From positions 62,001-126,000 of the forward strand of contig JAFBJZ010000847.1 of the NCBI GenBank assembly GCA_016785225.1: 64,000 nucleotides of DNA. The letters are read 5' to 3'. The position numbers and the translations under genes are program-made. The stretch is from Psettodes erumei (Eukaryota; Chordata; Actinopteri; Pleuronectiformes; Psettodidae). Positions 1 to 11,982 of this stretch are shown piece by piece (positions within the stretch are counted from its first letter, which is position 1; each line of letters opens with the position of its first letter). The notes under the pieces are model-generated. The model was not told the DNA's origin and did not search any database. It saw only the letters and a program-made list of their open reading frames with translations.

Positions 1-1300
1 TGGGATCTGAGCTTGACTGACAACAAAGCCCAGGGAGCCCACCAGGATGCTATGTCCCTCATGGTCTATGAGAGAGTTATCTGTGATCCAGGCATCACTC
101 CCAACCCACTGCAGTCCTGTAATGTTCTGCTTGTACAATTCCGTCGCCAGCACGTTCACTTCTCTGTGTGACATGAAGGCCACAATGACTTTAGAGGTGG
201 AGTGTTTCACGGTCTCAACTACTTTTGTTAAATCGCGAGGGGGACCTGTTTGCTCAAATGCTTCGTAATACTCAATGCACACCCCTTCTTCTTGTGCAGC
301 TTGTATAAATGTGGTGATCCCGTTCACGCCGTAGTCATTTTTATTACTTATTGCCCCCACCCAGGTCCAACCAAAGAGCTTCACCAGCTTTGCTAAGGCT
401 CTGCTCTGGTGGAGATCACTGGGAATGGTTCGAAAGAAGGATGGAAACTCCTCTCTGTTGCTCAGACATGCACAGGTGGCAAAGTGGCTGAGCTGTGCCA
501 AAGGAGTAAACAAAATAGATACATTACACATGGATCATCTGGAAATATTTCATATATTACAAATTAAGAAAATATCAAACAAATTATAAAAATATTATTC
601 AAGGTTAACCAAGAAACTATTTGAAATCTTGAATAAGATATATTGACAATCATTTTAATCCAAAATAAAAGATGTACACATTAAAAAACTTAAACATTTA
701 CCACTGGTATCTGAAATCTTCCTATAATCCGAGCAAATCCCATTGTGGGTGCAGAGCCAGAATGGCCTAGCACAGCCTGGGCAGTTTCCGTCTTTGTACA
801 GTTCCTCTCGTCTATGATCTCCCTCTGCCCACTGGCTAAATCTACTGCAGACTTAATGATGTTTGTCATTCCACAGGAATTGTATATCTTGTAGCCCAGT
901 TTGTGGTTTGGGAGAATTGCAGGATTTTGATTTATTTCCTCAATTGCAAAGATCATGGTTTGGGCAAATTTGAATTCTCTTGCATTGATACTAGAAAAGA
1001 TAAAATATATATTATATTATTTCATCTGCATAAAAACATATTGAACAAGAAAGCACATAATAGAACACAATTTAAGGTAGCCACCAAAATGCATACTTAC
1101 TTTAGGCACACTGGAGGATTGGGTAAGGTGTGAAATGTGGGCACACTGCCTCTGTACCCAGTACGAAAGGTGAAAATGCCACCCAAAATGAAGTCTCCAG
1201 CCTTGGTCAGCTCAGGTGGTTGTACCATCCCCTGCAGCTGGCACACAGGTGAAACCCTCCTCATCAGAAGAGCCAGGAGGACCAGCTTCAGTAGTTGCAT
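1..1300 (-). CDS. OlfC/V2R-like receptor gene A (partial, 3' part cut off by window edge)
   Basis: Predicted family C odorant receptor of olfactory sensory neurons. Exons seen: 1101..1300 (exon 1), 702..990 (exon 2) and 1..492 (start of exon 3), joined by good GT-AG sites in matching phase to give 327 open codons. The chosen start at 1300 gives a signal peptide beginning MQLLKLVLLALL and lies 46 bp after a TATA box. In-frame upstream ATGs at 1366 and 1360 lie before that box, so I rejected them. Family marks are CQLQG, GDFILGGIF, the FAQTMIFAIEEIN motif in exon 2, and LSHFATCACLSNR with FFRT at the start of exon 3. This is the N-terminal half of the Venus-flytrap ligand domain. The rest of exon 3 and exons 4-6 lie before base 1, so intactness cannot be judged. 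Exons 1-3 resemble gene B most closely, suggesting a tandem duplicate pair. Confidence 0.9.
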
Positions 1301-1345
1301 TGCTTCGCACTGCCTGGCCTCTTCATCTACATCCCCATCTACACT

Positions 1346-1353
1346 CTTTATAC
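1346..1353 (-). promoter_or_regulatory. TATA box of gene A
   Basis: The minus strand reads GGGTATAAAGAG here, 46 bp before the ATG of gene A. It supports the start at 1300 over the in-frame ATGs at 1360 and 1366. Function is inferred from sequence and spacing only. Confidence 0.5.
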
Positions 1354-1739
1354 CCTGCATATGCATGTTCAGCCTGGTTCATGTCCATGCTCACGTCCAT
1401 GGACCCACTGCTGTAGGATGGAAAAGTCCCCCGGGGATAAAGAAAAAGAGGTGTGGTGTGTACAGTAATGGAATAGTATACAATAGGCATAATCACAATA
1501 TATTTATGTGTCTTATTTCTTGTTGTCACTTTACAAGAATATCTAATGTGCAGCCCTAAAGATAAGAGGGGTCACTTATAATGTAACACAGTACTGAGGC
1601 TGTGCATCTCAAACTGAATTAACTGTTTATAGACATGTCAACTTAGATTGTTCAGGTCTTGACACAGTTATTTAGTGAATCTGAGTCTGGTGCTGTCACC
1701 ATGGTTTAATGTCTTCATCAACCAGCAGAAGTCAAATGT

Positions 1740-1880
1740 GTTGGTACTTGCTCATTGTGGGAACTTTTGGGTTTCTCTGTGTAATATTGTAAGGTGTTGA
1801 CCTTATCCTGCAAAGTGCCTTGAAATAATGTGTGATGCGATATGGTGCTATAAAATGGAATTGAACTGAATTGAAATGTC
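1740..1880 (+). repeat. Dispersed repeat tail (fish LINE-type 3' end, degenerate)
   Basis: The stretch has a GGGTTTCTCTGTGTAATATT block, an AAGTGCCTTGAAATAATG block, and then TATGGTGCTATAAAATGGAATTGAACTGAATTGAA. I recognise this from memory as the common fish repeat tail ending in repeated AATTGA units. No coding part remains. The exact family cannot be named without a repeat library. Confidence 0.55.
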
Positions 1881-3570
1881 TTTCTAACATCTAAGATTTC
1901 CAAGTCACAGTGTTGTATAAGGTTAGAAGATAAGCCAGTATGGCCATAATAACGCATACTGAAGCACGTTAGACAGGTGATGTAAGGCCTTCATGGTCTC
2001 CCAGGGCTGTCTAACTAAATCACAAAAAATGCCACCATCATATTTTACATTTCTCTTTTTATGATTTTTGTTCCTATTTTTATTCTATTTTTCCAAAAAA
2101 TTATAAATTACAACATTTAATTTAATTTGCCAGTAGGGCAAACAGTGTCAGTAAAGTTGGCCGGAGGATAGAGCTCCAAAAGAAAAAAAACAAAAACAAG
2201 AAGGTCTGAGAGAGATCAAAACAAACCCTTAATTGATTAAAATGTAACATTTACATGTTGTGACAAAGGTGTTCATTAGTAAAGACCCTTGTTCTTTCTG
2301 CTTGAAGCAACATGCCACCTGTTGTTCCTGTTGAAGCATATGTTGTTTTCCCAGTGGAGTCAAGCCACTGGGTAATAAAGTCATGTGCAAAACAGATGGG
2401 GACTTACAGTATATGTCCTATTCTGTTTTTCTTCAGTCTTGTTTTCATGGACACATGTGACCTTTATTTCAGCTGTATTGCATCATTTGAACTCAAGAGT
2501 AATAATGTCTGTACAAATATATTTTTCTTTTATAAATGTCAGGGGAATTCTGGGTCTAGCCTGCAGGCCTCAAGCTTTTTGAACTTTACCAGAACTTTAC
2601 TGCAGTGGTCAGCTCCATGGGTGTTACACAATTCCTCATAATTATCTATTTTGAAGTAGAGATTGCCATTTAGTACATTGCCACTTTTGTAGAAGTTTTG
2701 GCGAAAGATTGAGTGTGGTATTAGAATATGGCAAATGCAACGCTTGAACTACTACTTATCTCGTCCCGTCCTCATTTTAACCCTATCTTGGCCTGCAAAA
2801 GGTCGAATAATGAAAGAGTCATTGCAGTCAGTCTTGTTCTTCCTCACTATAAACTTCACACAGGATGTATTTTAAGAAAAACTTAGAACTTGTATTAGCT
2901 GTCTCTCTCTTCACATCTCCTGTTTGAAGTATCGCTCCATTTTAACTTTTCAGGCTCTATTTGAATGTTTATTTTGGGGGACTCTAAATGGTGACAGCTC
3001 ATTTAGATGGTTTAGATTGAATTGATATTTTAAATGTCTGGCTTTATTGTGTGGTTTGACTTGTTTTTATAGTTCAATTTATTTGGGTTTGCCCACTGTC
3101 CAGTCACTAGTACCTCTTTCTCTCTCTCCATAATTTCCCTTCAGGGATGAATAAAGTAATCTATCTATCTATATTGTATTAAGATATGTGTCCATCGGGA
3201 GATTAAGAAATGTTTTTGGGGAACCAACAATGCTTGATAATTACATACAAGATATTTTTTACTGTGACTGTAATTAAAGTCTTAAAAGTGGTCAGCGTGT
3301 TGCCCTTCGCACATAAGACCCTTTGATGATTGACACTGAAAAAGTAACTATAAACTCACATGTTCCTTGCCGAACTTTATTTGTATTTATTTGCATCTGT
3401 ATTTTATTTGTATTTATAAAATCTTGATGATGAGAAAACATGACCACAGGCATACTGCTAATATATTTCCCTGCTGTTAGTGCCAGTGCTCTTATAAGGT
3501 TGGAAGCTTATTTTATAAAATAATGAAATATCTTAGACATTAGTATTGAATCAAACAAGTCATTTAAAAG
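1881..3570. other. Intergenic region between genes A and B, no gene seen
   Basis: AT-rich DNA. All ORFs are short and none shows a family motif or codon-like structure. It contains the short repeat tail at about 3120-3175. Confidence 0.6.
3120..3175 (+). repeat. Short LINE-like tail with ATCT microsatellite
   Basis: CTCTCTCTCCATAATTTCCC is followed by TTCAGGGATGAATAAAGTA and then ATCT units. This resembles the common fish retroposon tail of the form 'AATTTCCC..GGGATNAATAAAGT(ATCT)n'. Only the tail is present. Confidence 0.5.
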
Positions 3571-3578
3571 GTTTCAAG

Positions 3579-3586
3579 ATTTATTT
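3579..3586 (-). promoter_or_regulatory. Possible polyadenylation signal of gene B
   Basis: The minus strand reads AAATAAAT about 115 bp after the stop codon of gene B. The AATAAA core and position fit a poly(A) signal, but such motifs are common in AT-rich DNA. Confidence 0.35.
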
Positions 3587-3701
3587 AAAGATTTATCCCA
3601 GAAAGCAAAAAAGTGGGAGCACATATTATGGTTTGGGCACAAGAAAGACACTGCTGCAGAAAAAAATATACAAAAACCCCCATCAAAATTTAACTGACTG
3701 A

Positions 3702-6700
3702 TCAATAACGTATATCATTATTAGATGTCTTTCCCATTATGTGTTTTTTAGTGTTCTGCTCAGGTCTAAACAGAATTATAAAACATTTCGGCAGGAAAAT
3801 GCACACGAGAAGCCCATAGCTGGAGGCCAGAATAGCAAATATCTCCACAGCCACAGTGAACTTCCCAGGAGAGCTAATATATGCTGGGATAAAGGTGATC
3901 CAGACTGCACAGAATATCAACATGCTGAAGGTGATGAATTTAGCTTCATTGAAATTATCAGGTAACTTCCGAGCCAAAAAAGCAAGCACAAAACATAACA
4001 TGGCTAATAACCCTATGTATCCTAACACAGCCCAGAAACCTACAGCTGAACCAAGGTCACACTCTAGGATAATTCTGTCCTCATAGAGTAAAAAATTCTT
4101 CAAAGGAAATGGAGGATTGATTGTCAGCCAAAGTATGCAAATAAAAACTTGTATGAGAGTGAAAGCTATAACACTGAGTCTCTGCTGGGATGGTCCAAAC
4201 CATTTCATCACATTACTGCCTGGAAGTGTAGCCCTGAATGCCATTAACACAACTATAGTTTTCCCTAGAACGCAAGAGATGCAGAGGACAAAGGTGATGC
4301 CGAACGCTGTATGTCGCAGCATGCAGGACCACTCAGAGGGCCGGCCCATGAAGGTCAAAGAGCACAGGAAACACAGAGTCAGGGAGAAGAGCAGCAGGAA
4401 GCTCAGCTCAGCATTGTTGGCTCGCACTAGTGGTGTTTCTTTATGGCAGTAGAAGACTAGTGTTGTGATTATAGTTAGAAAAACTCCCAGCAATGAAAAT
4501 AAGACTAATATTGTCCCCAAGATTTCGTCATATGCCAAGAACTCTATTACTTTGGGGATGCAAGCATCTCTTTGACTGTTGGACCAGTGTTCCAGTGGGC
4601 ATTTCATACAGTCTATTGAATCTGCAAATTTTTTAAAAAAAAAGTATCGTGGGGTTAAATTGATGTTGTCTTCAGAAGCCACCACTCATGAAATGACATT
4701 TCTGTGTCAAATGAAATAATTTTACCTGTTACGTTACTGATCATGCCAGCTGGACAGGGTATGCATTCATAACAGCAGACTGGCCTTCCTTTCTGGAGGA
4801 CCTTACGAGTTCCACGGAGACAGCTGTGACTGCAGACTGACACTGGCACCTTCTACACACATGCAGAGTTTGTACTTTGAGTCAAGTTCAATACACATCA
4901 AAAATATTAAAAAATCTAGAACATAACATCAAAATTTTTAGAGGAGTTGTCACTAAATTAGTTAAGAAATCCAAACCTCAGTCTTGGCATTACCTTGGTC
5001 TGCCCACTTCCCCAGACAACTGGGATGTTATTCATTATAAACTGATGAGTCACTGGAAGAGAAGCATCATAAATGCCAACCGTTACTCCTTCCATGGTTC
5101 CTTTATTTGTCATTTGTAAATTAACGAGTTCATATCTTGCCGGTGAGTCTCCATTACTGTCAAAATAAACTCTCTCCCCTTCTTCAGTGGTGAAATTCAC
5201 TGTCCTGAGATATTGCAGGACCTAGTTACAAAATCATACATCAGTGAAATGTAGATGCAGGGAAATTTCTGTTGTTACTGCTTTAAGTGACCTTGGTGGT
5301 TTCTCACCTGCCATGGTTGGATGTGTTTGCTATCAGCACAGCTCCCATTGTAAAATGGTATTTTCCCATCCTTGCATTTAATCAGGTTGTCAAGAGCATG
5401 AGCAACTGCATAAACTGACTTGTATACATTGTTAGTGAATCTCAGCTCTGACACATCAGTGAACTGCGATTCAATATTTTGTAAGCTCTCAGAGCCGCTG
5501 CATGGCTTTCTTTGTGTGTCTGCTGATGCATTCAGAGAGCAGTCAAACACTTCCCCCCAGAAATCACTGACAAACTGACTGTCAGGAAACTGTAAGGGAT
5601 GGAGGCTCCTCAGGTGCTCCTCCAGCCCTGGGATCTTTGCTCGGCTGACAGTAAAACCAAGTGAACCCACAAGGATGCTGTGTCCCTCACTGTCAGTCAG
5701 AGAATGGTCTGTGATCCAGGCATCACTTCCAACCCACTGCAGTCCTGTTATGTTCTGTTTGTACAGCTCTGCTGCCAGCAACTTAATTTCTCTGTGAGAC
5801 ATAAAAGCCATGATAACTTTGGAGGTGGCATGTTTAATAATCTCGGTTATTCTCTGCAATTTATTAGGGGGATCTGATGATGAAAATGCTTCAGAATACT
5901 CAATGCACACTCCATATTCCTGTGCACTTTGGATAAATGCGGCAATGCCATTGTAGCCATATTCGTTATTCACGGCTATAGCCCCAATCCAGGTCCAACC
6001 AAAGTTCTTGACCAGCTTTGCCAGGGCTTTGCTCTGGTAGTAGTCACTTGGAATAGTTCTGAAGAAGGTGGGATACATGTTCCTGTTGCTCAGACAGGCA
6101 CATGTGGCAAAATGGCTAATCTGCAATGAAAAAAAAACAATCTGACTGGGAGAGACAGAGCCTAAATTAGTCCAGCTAAATCACCATTTAAATTTATCCT
6201 ATGATTATAATTTTGCAGATGAGAGTAATATGAGTATACAAAAGCTCAGATGACACAATATAAAATAAGACCACATACTGAATTTATTGACCTTTCTTCA
6301 TTTACTTACCACAGGTATATGAAATCTCCCAACAACCTGTTGAAATGCAATGGTAGGACTTGATCCTGAATGTCCCAAGATAGTTTGCACAGTCTCAGCT
6401 TTTGTGCAGTTGTCATCACTGACTTCCCTTTTTAGTCCACTCACCAGTGCTAGTGCAGCTCTCAGAATGTCCATGGTTCCACAGTTATCGTAAATCTTGT
6501 AGCCAAGTTTCACATTGGGCAGCATTGCAGGATTTTTGTTGATCTCATTGATAGCAAAGATCATTGTTTGAGCAAATTTGAATTCTCTAAAATTGAAGCT
6601 TTGTTGTTGGTGAACAAAAGTATGTAAAATAATGTATCAGTATCTCAAAAGCAGTAAAATACACACAGAAACACATACACGTAAACTATGTAAAATATAC

Positions 6701-6943
6701 AGCATAGAAGCCTGACAATACATACTTGTTGCACTTTCGTACTTCTGGAATTATTTGAAACGTATTAGTTACATGATCCTGTCCTGTGCGGAAAGAAAAA
6801 ATGCCTCCAATAACAAGGTCACCATCCTGAGCCAATTCAGGTGATTGTACCGAGCCCTGAAGTCGGCACACAGAGTCTACCTTCCCCATCAGCAGAACCA
6901 AGAGGAGCAGCCTCAACAAAGGCATAGCTCTGCTCTGCTGCAC
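3702..6943 (-). CDS. OlfC/V2R-like receptor gene B, complete, 6 exons, 863 aa
   Basis: Exons in transcript order: 6726..6943, 6310..6598, 5308..6120, 4994..5221, 4726..4849, 3702..4621. All junctions are GT-AG and in phase, and 2592 nt stay open to the stop at 3702. Approximate residues: signal peptide 1-25, Venus-flytrap domain 45-500, cysteine-rich linker 517-558 (RKVLQKGRPVCCYECIPC), seven membrane helices 570-840. Core helix motifs are SELSFLLLFSLTLCFLCS, PSEWSCMLRHTAFGITF and LARKLPDNFNEAKFITFS, ending with PEQNTKKHIMGK. Ligand-pocket positions matching CaSR S147 and S170 both carry Thr (GHSGSSPT; SHFATC); the Asp of the IPSD motif and the Tyr of NNEYG are kept. Alternative start: Met at 6925, which also gives a good signal peptide. 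Closest in the window to gene A. Predicted odorant receptor; ligand unknown. Confidence 0.93.
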
Positions 6944-6984
6944 TCTGCAGGCCAGGCCAACCGGCTCTACATGTCATGGTGAGG

Positions 6985-6993
6985 CTTTATATG
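6985..6993 (-). promoter_or_regulatory. TATA box of gene B
   Basis: The minus strand reads CATATAAAGCC 42 bp before the ATG at 6943. This is similar to the TATA-to-ATG spacing of gene A. Confidence 0.45.
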
Positions 6994-7365
6994 AACCTTC
7001 AACAACAATGAATGGGGGGTGGGGGCATTCAAGCCTCAGGAGGCAAAACCAAACAAGTAAAGTCAAAGATGTTTTTGTCTGTGACAACATCAATTTTATT
7101 GTTTGATTGCATTTTACATACACATTAAATGTTGTGAAAAAAGTAAGTAAGAATCAGGTGTTAGGCTTGTGCATTTATTTGTACTTAATTATATTGATCG
7201 ATTTGACTGTATTATTATGTAGAAAAATACATACGCATTGTATTACAATACAAATTTTGAGTAAAATAATTGTAGGCGTATACTTGACAGTCTGGTTAAG
7301 AAATTATTTGCAAATTATAATCACACCAGAATGCCTATACAATGCAACCATATTATTTTAGCTTT

Positions 7366-10300
7366 TCAAAATGATTTGGGTGTAACTTTCCCCATCATAT
7401 TCTTTTTGGTGTTCTTTTCTGGTTTCAGTAAGATAATATAACATTTCGGAATAAATATACAAACGAGGAGTCCAAAACTGGAGGCCAGGATGGCAAATAT
7501 TTCTACAGCAACGCTGAACTTCCCAGGAGAGCTGACATACGCTGGAATGAAAGTGATCCAAACTGCACAGAATATTAACATGCTAAAGGTGATAAATTTG
7601 GCCTCATTGAAGTTATCAGGTAGTTTCCGAGCCAGGAAAGCAAGAATAAAACATAACATAGCCAGAATTCCTATGTACCCAATTACAGCCCAAAACCCTA
7701 CAGCTGAGCCCAAGGCGCACTCTAAGATGATTTTGTCCTTGAATTCATTCAAATTCTTAAATGGGAAAGGAGGTGAAATTGTTAACCATGTGATACATAT
7801 AACAACCTGTATGAGAGTGAAAGCCAGAACACTAAGTCTCTGCTGTGCAGGCCCAAACCATTTCATCACATTACTTCCAGGAAGTGTTGCTTTAAAGGCC
7901 ATTAACACAACTATTGTTTTCCCTAGAATACAAGAGATGCAGAGGACAAAGGTGATGCCGAATGCTGTGTGTCGCAGCATGCAGGACCACTCAGAGGGCC
8001 GGCCCATGAAGGTCAGAGAGCACAGGAAACACAGAGTCAGGGAGAAGAGCAGCAGGAAGCTCAGCTCAGAGTTATTGGCCCTGATAATAGGAGTTTTCCT
8101 GTATCTGAAAAAGATGAATGCCACAACACCAGTCATACATGTTCCAAACAGGGACGCCGCAGTGAGCAGTGCTCCCATAATTTCTTCATATGATAGAAAC
8201 TCTGCCTCCTTCTTGACGCAGGCATCTCTTCTTGCATTTGACCAGAACTCTGGGTGGCATTGCACACAGGTGATAGAATCTAAAAAGAAATATTAAAGCA
8301 GATGTGAGACTTACTGAGTAGAGTTTATTAGATACATTATTTGATTACTTGATTTGTGTTCCTAATTTTTTTTTTTTTGCAATGTAATTTTTATTGCTCT
8401 TTATACCACAAACACAATTCTGTTCAACCTCCATAAGGTGTATGTGTCTGGAGTTGGAAACAACATAAATAACATCAATCTGAAATTTCAACATTTTTCA
8501 GTTAACAATAGAGTTTCTTTTTTCTGACACCTCAGTATTTGTTTTATTGGATGTACTACTTTTAGTTTGAAACATTTGTATTAAAAATACTTGATTACAT
8601 ATCCCCAGGGGAACCTTCCGTCCTTTAACTACATAACAAAAATATACCATTTTGTAAGATTGTCATCTTCTCACGTCAATTTTGTTTTTTGTGGCAGACT
8701 TGAGTGCAAATCCTTGCATTACATATGACCAGACCTGTCATGTTGCTCATTTCTCCCTCTGCACATCGTATACAGTCATAGCAGCAGACAGGCTTCCCTT
8801 TCTGAAGAACCTTGCGAGTTCCTGGGGGACATTTCTCACTGCAAACCGAAACAGGCACCTGCATGAACAAAACAACTTTGAGAAAATGTATGGCCATTCA
8901 CTGTGATATGATGTGTCCTTGCAAACCTGTATCACTAATTTGGATGCAGTGAAGCTGAACATTATGATAGCTTAACATTAATATGGGCTAATAATTAAAG
9001 TGATCATACTGTAACGTACCTGTTTTGAGTTCTGTGCCCAAATTAAAGACTTGTTTTGCAGAATCAGCTGTTTGCCTGCAGGTAATGATGCATCATGAAG
9101 ACCAACTGTGACAAAGTCCACAATGCCATTTTCTGTCGGCTGCCAGTTTATAATTTCATACTTTGCTGCCGGGTCTCCATCCTTATTGAAGTAAACCTCA
9201 TCACCTTCCTTTGTTTTGAACTGAATCTTTCTTATTTGCTGTAAAATCTAAAAAACCCTAAAAAGTTAGGTATTGATTTTGTTACTTAATGTATGACAAA
9301 CATCTTGTACATCTGATCACCCAACAGCATGACACATAGACAGACAGACAGACTGCAACAATTGTTAACAGTTTTTGTTGTAACATGCAGTAAAAAGTAG
9401 AATTTGAGTATTAAGTGTTGAACTCACCGTGAACGGATCTAGCTGCACCTTGTCATTACATGTTTTATTACAGCCAAGAATATTATGAAGTGCGTGGGCA
9501 ACTGCATACACTCCTTTATAGACATTGTTAAATATAGGCATGAGTGACATATCAGTAAAGCCATTGTGCACTCCACGAAGATCTTCATGTCCAGTACATT
9601 CTCTCTGATTCCCTGCTGATGACTTTGACTGCTTGAATTTGCAGCTAAATAATGTCTCCCAGAACTCTGTGAACATTTCATTGCTAGATGAATTAAGTGG
9701 CTTCACAGTCAGGATAAACTCTCTCATTCCACTGACATGTGCTTTGGGGATGGAGAGGCCTATGGCACCATCCAGAATATGATGTTTATCCATTTTTGCA
9801 GTTTGGGAATCAAAGATCCAGCCCTCACTGCCAACCCACTGGTACCCACTCATGTTGTAGTGGGACAGCTCATGTATCAGCACATCCATATCCATGTGGG
9901 AGAGGAAAGCAACAATCACCTTGGAGGTGGAAGCCTTGATAATGTCAATTATCTTTTGTATTTTGTCTGGTGGATCTGTTCTAAAAAAAGATACAGAGTA
10001 CTCCAGACATATACCCAGCCTCTGTGCAGTTTCTGTGAATGTAGCCATGCCATTATTACCATAATCATCATTGGTTCTAATAGCTCCAACCCAAGTCCAA
10101 CCAAAGTACTTCACCAACTGGGCCAGGGCTCTACTCTGGTAGTAGTCACTGGGTACTGTTCTGAGGAAGGACGGGTACTTGGTTTTATCACTGAGACAAG
10201 CACAGGTGGCAAAGTGGCTGATCTAAAAAAAAAGATAGATACAATTATAAATTATAAAACACTCACACAACAGCATTTTCCCACATTTGCAACCATAGTT

Positions 10301-11025
10301 GAAGAATTACAGAATAATAATCACCTGTCACAAATGTAATATATTTACTAAAATTACCTACCAGTGGGATATGAAAAGGTCCAATGACAGTAGCTATAGC
10401 CATGCATGGAGAGGAAGAGGTTTCTCCCATAATGGCCTGCACTTGTGCAGGTCTCGTACATGGTAATTTGGAGGGTGTGGATGCATTTTCATTACCATTG
10501 GCCAAGGCCAGTGCAACCCTTACACTTCTGGCAATGGAGCCACAAGCATCATACATTTTATAGCCAAGAGAGATGCCAGGCAGTAGGTCTGTGCTATTAT
10601 TAATCTCCTCAATGGCAAAAAGCATAGCCTGGGCAAACTGGAACCCTCTGAAATTCAGACTAAATGCAAACAGTTATCAATAGTTACGGAACAGGAGGTA
10701 TTTAGTTTTAAAACTCATGTTCATAACCTTTTTTGATGTGCCTATTTTGCATCTCTACCCATGTGAATAGATTTTTTTACAGTATAATTTACCTGGTGCA
10801 TTCCAGTGGCAGTGGTTTGTTCATGTAGGTGTCCCTTCTGTCTCTCCAGCTGCTGTGAAAAGAGAAGATTCCCCCCAACAGAATGTCCCCATCCTTAGAT
10901 AGTTGAGGGTTCTCAGGATCCCCTCTCTGCCTGCACACCGGCTCCTCACCCTGGGACATAGATGCCACCAACAACAGCTGTAAAAGTGCCCAACCTTGCT
11001 CTGGCCAACTCTGTGGTGACGTCAT
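7366..11025 (-). CDS. OlfC/V2R-like receptor gene C, complete, 6 exons, 863 aa
   Basis: Exons in transcript order: 10793..11025, 10362..10659, 9428..10222, 9020..9247, 8735..8858, 7366..8279. All are GT-AG and in phase. Exon 4 has no internal ATG but reads openly (DGDPAAKYEIINWQ, YFNKDG). The protein has a hydrophobic leader (ALLQLLLVASM), the flytrap domain to about residue 518, the 124-bp cysteine-rich exon (SEKCPPGTRKVLQKGKPVCC), and seven helices ending in PEKNTKKNMMGK. Two oddities stand out. The end of exon 3 reads LDPFT in place of the usual IQPWQ. The pocket position matching CaSR S147 is Cys (SSSPC), where its neighbours have Thr. Exon 2 is 9 nt longer than in genes A, B, E and F. 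The gene is otherwise intact and probably functional. Confidence 0.92.
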
Positions 11026-11539
11026 TCTGTCTGAGAGACTTTAATAAATGTGTGGCATCACATGTACTTTAATGTAACACAGAAGCTTACACTAGTATTT
11101 ATACATTTTTTTAGCAGCTAAAAAAAATAATAGTAGAACATGTTCCACCTCTGTGAACCTGCAAGTTGGGGCAAGAGGAGGGAGGAGCCAGAACAGAAAG
11201 AGTTTGGGTCTGTTGTCTATTGTAGCCAAGTCTAACATTTCATTCATAGAAAGAGATTAATAAATGAGAGAAGCAACACATTGTTTTTTAAGTGCAGTGA
11301 AGTAAGTATTACCAGTTCAGCAAGTGTTACAAAAAGTTCAAATGTAAATTAAAACTAATAAAAATAGCAGTGGACATGGAAATTTGTGTCACTTGTAAAT
11401 AAAGTTCTGTACGACTTACATAGTTTGTAAGGCAACAAATAACACGGTGCTCCGTTGACTACCTGACCTCATTGAGTTTCCAACTGTCTGTCTTGTTATT
11501 AGATTATTGGTTGTTGGTAAACTGCCAGACCAATCAAAA

Positions 11540-11760
11540 GAGGTGTGGGGCGGGAATGTAATGGCGATCGCGTAAAGTGAACCTTCGTAACATGCTAACT
11601 GGACGTACAGTGTGGTCAAAGCTGCCGGAGAAGTATGCGTATGACCTCGGTGAATAAAGAGTTTTCTGGAAGTTTTAAGAGAGAGAAACACTTCTCAGAG
11701 TCTAATTTTGATGAAAGATAGATGCTAACTGTGGTTAGCACATTAGTTCGATAGTGATTT
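11540..11760. promoter_or_regulatory. CpG-containing promoter-like patch
   Basis: The stretch has CpG in GGCGGGAATG, GGCGATCGCG, CCTTCG, GGACGT, GCCGGAG, TGCG and CTCGG within about 110 bp, whereas the surrounding intergenic DNA is nearly free of CpG. A GGCGATCGCG palindrome sits at 11562-11571. It could be the promoter of the small ORF at 11856 or a regulatory element of the cluster. No initiation motif proves this. Confidence 0.3.
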
Positions 11761-11855
11761 TAGCGCATGTCGTAATGCTATAGCTAGGTGTGTTTCCAAG
11801 TGTTCCGAATTTGTGCCAATGTAGTAAGCTAAATTAAAGCTGCAAATAACTCGGA

Positions 11856-11982
11856 ATGGGCTTGTTTAGACGCTTTAGTGACGCTTTGGTGCCGGTAGCA
11901 CTGACTGTCATCGTGCCCACTCACCTTTACCGTCACTTCATCGACCAGCATGTTCAAATGATTGCTCACCAAATGACTGGTC
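11856..11982 (+). CDS. Possible first coding exon of an unassigned small protein
   Basis: ATG at 11856 opens 42 codons reading MGLFRRFSDALVPVALTVIV, then PTHLYRHFID. That is a basic start followed by one hydrophobic segment, as in small single-pass mitochondrial or membrane proteins. It then meets a strong donor-like site, C|GTGAGT at 11983. Without splicing it runs on to a stop near 12092. I do not recognise the protein and could not find a convincing second exon downstream. The CpG patch 100-300 bp upstream favours a real transcript, but chance is quite possible. Confidence 0.22.

Noticed and set aside
7490..8296. Long plus-strand ORF (268 codons) opposite exon 6 of receptor C, with similar ones opposite the other 7TM exons
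   Set aside because: It is the antisense shadow of a highly conserved 7TM exon. It recurs opposite every copy and shows no independent family motif.
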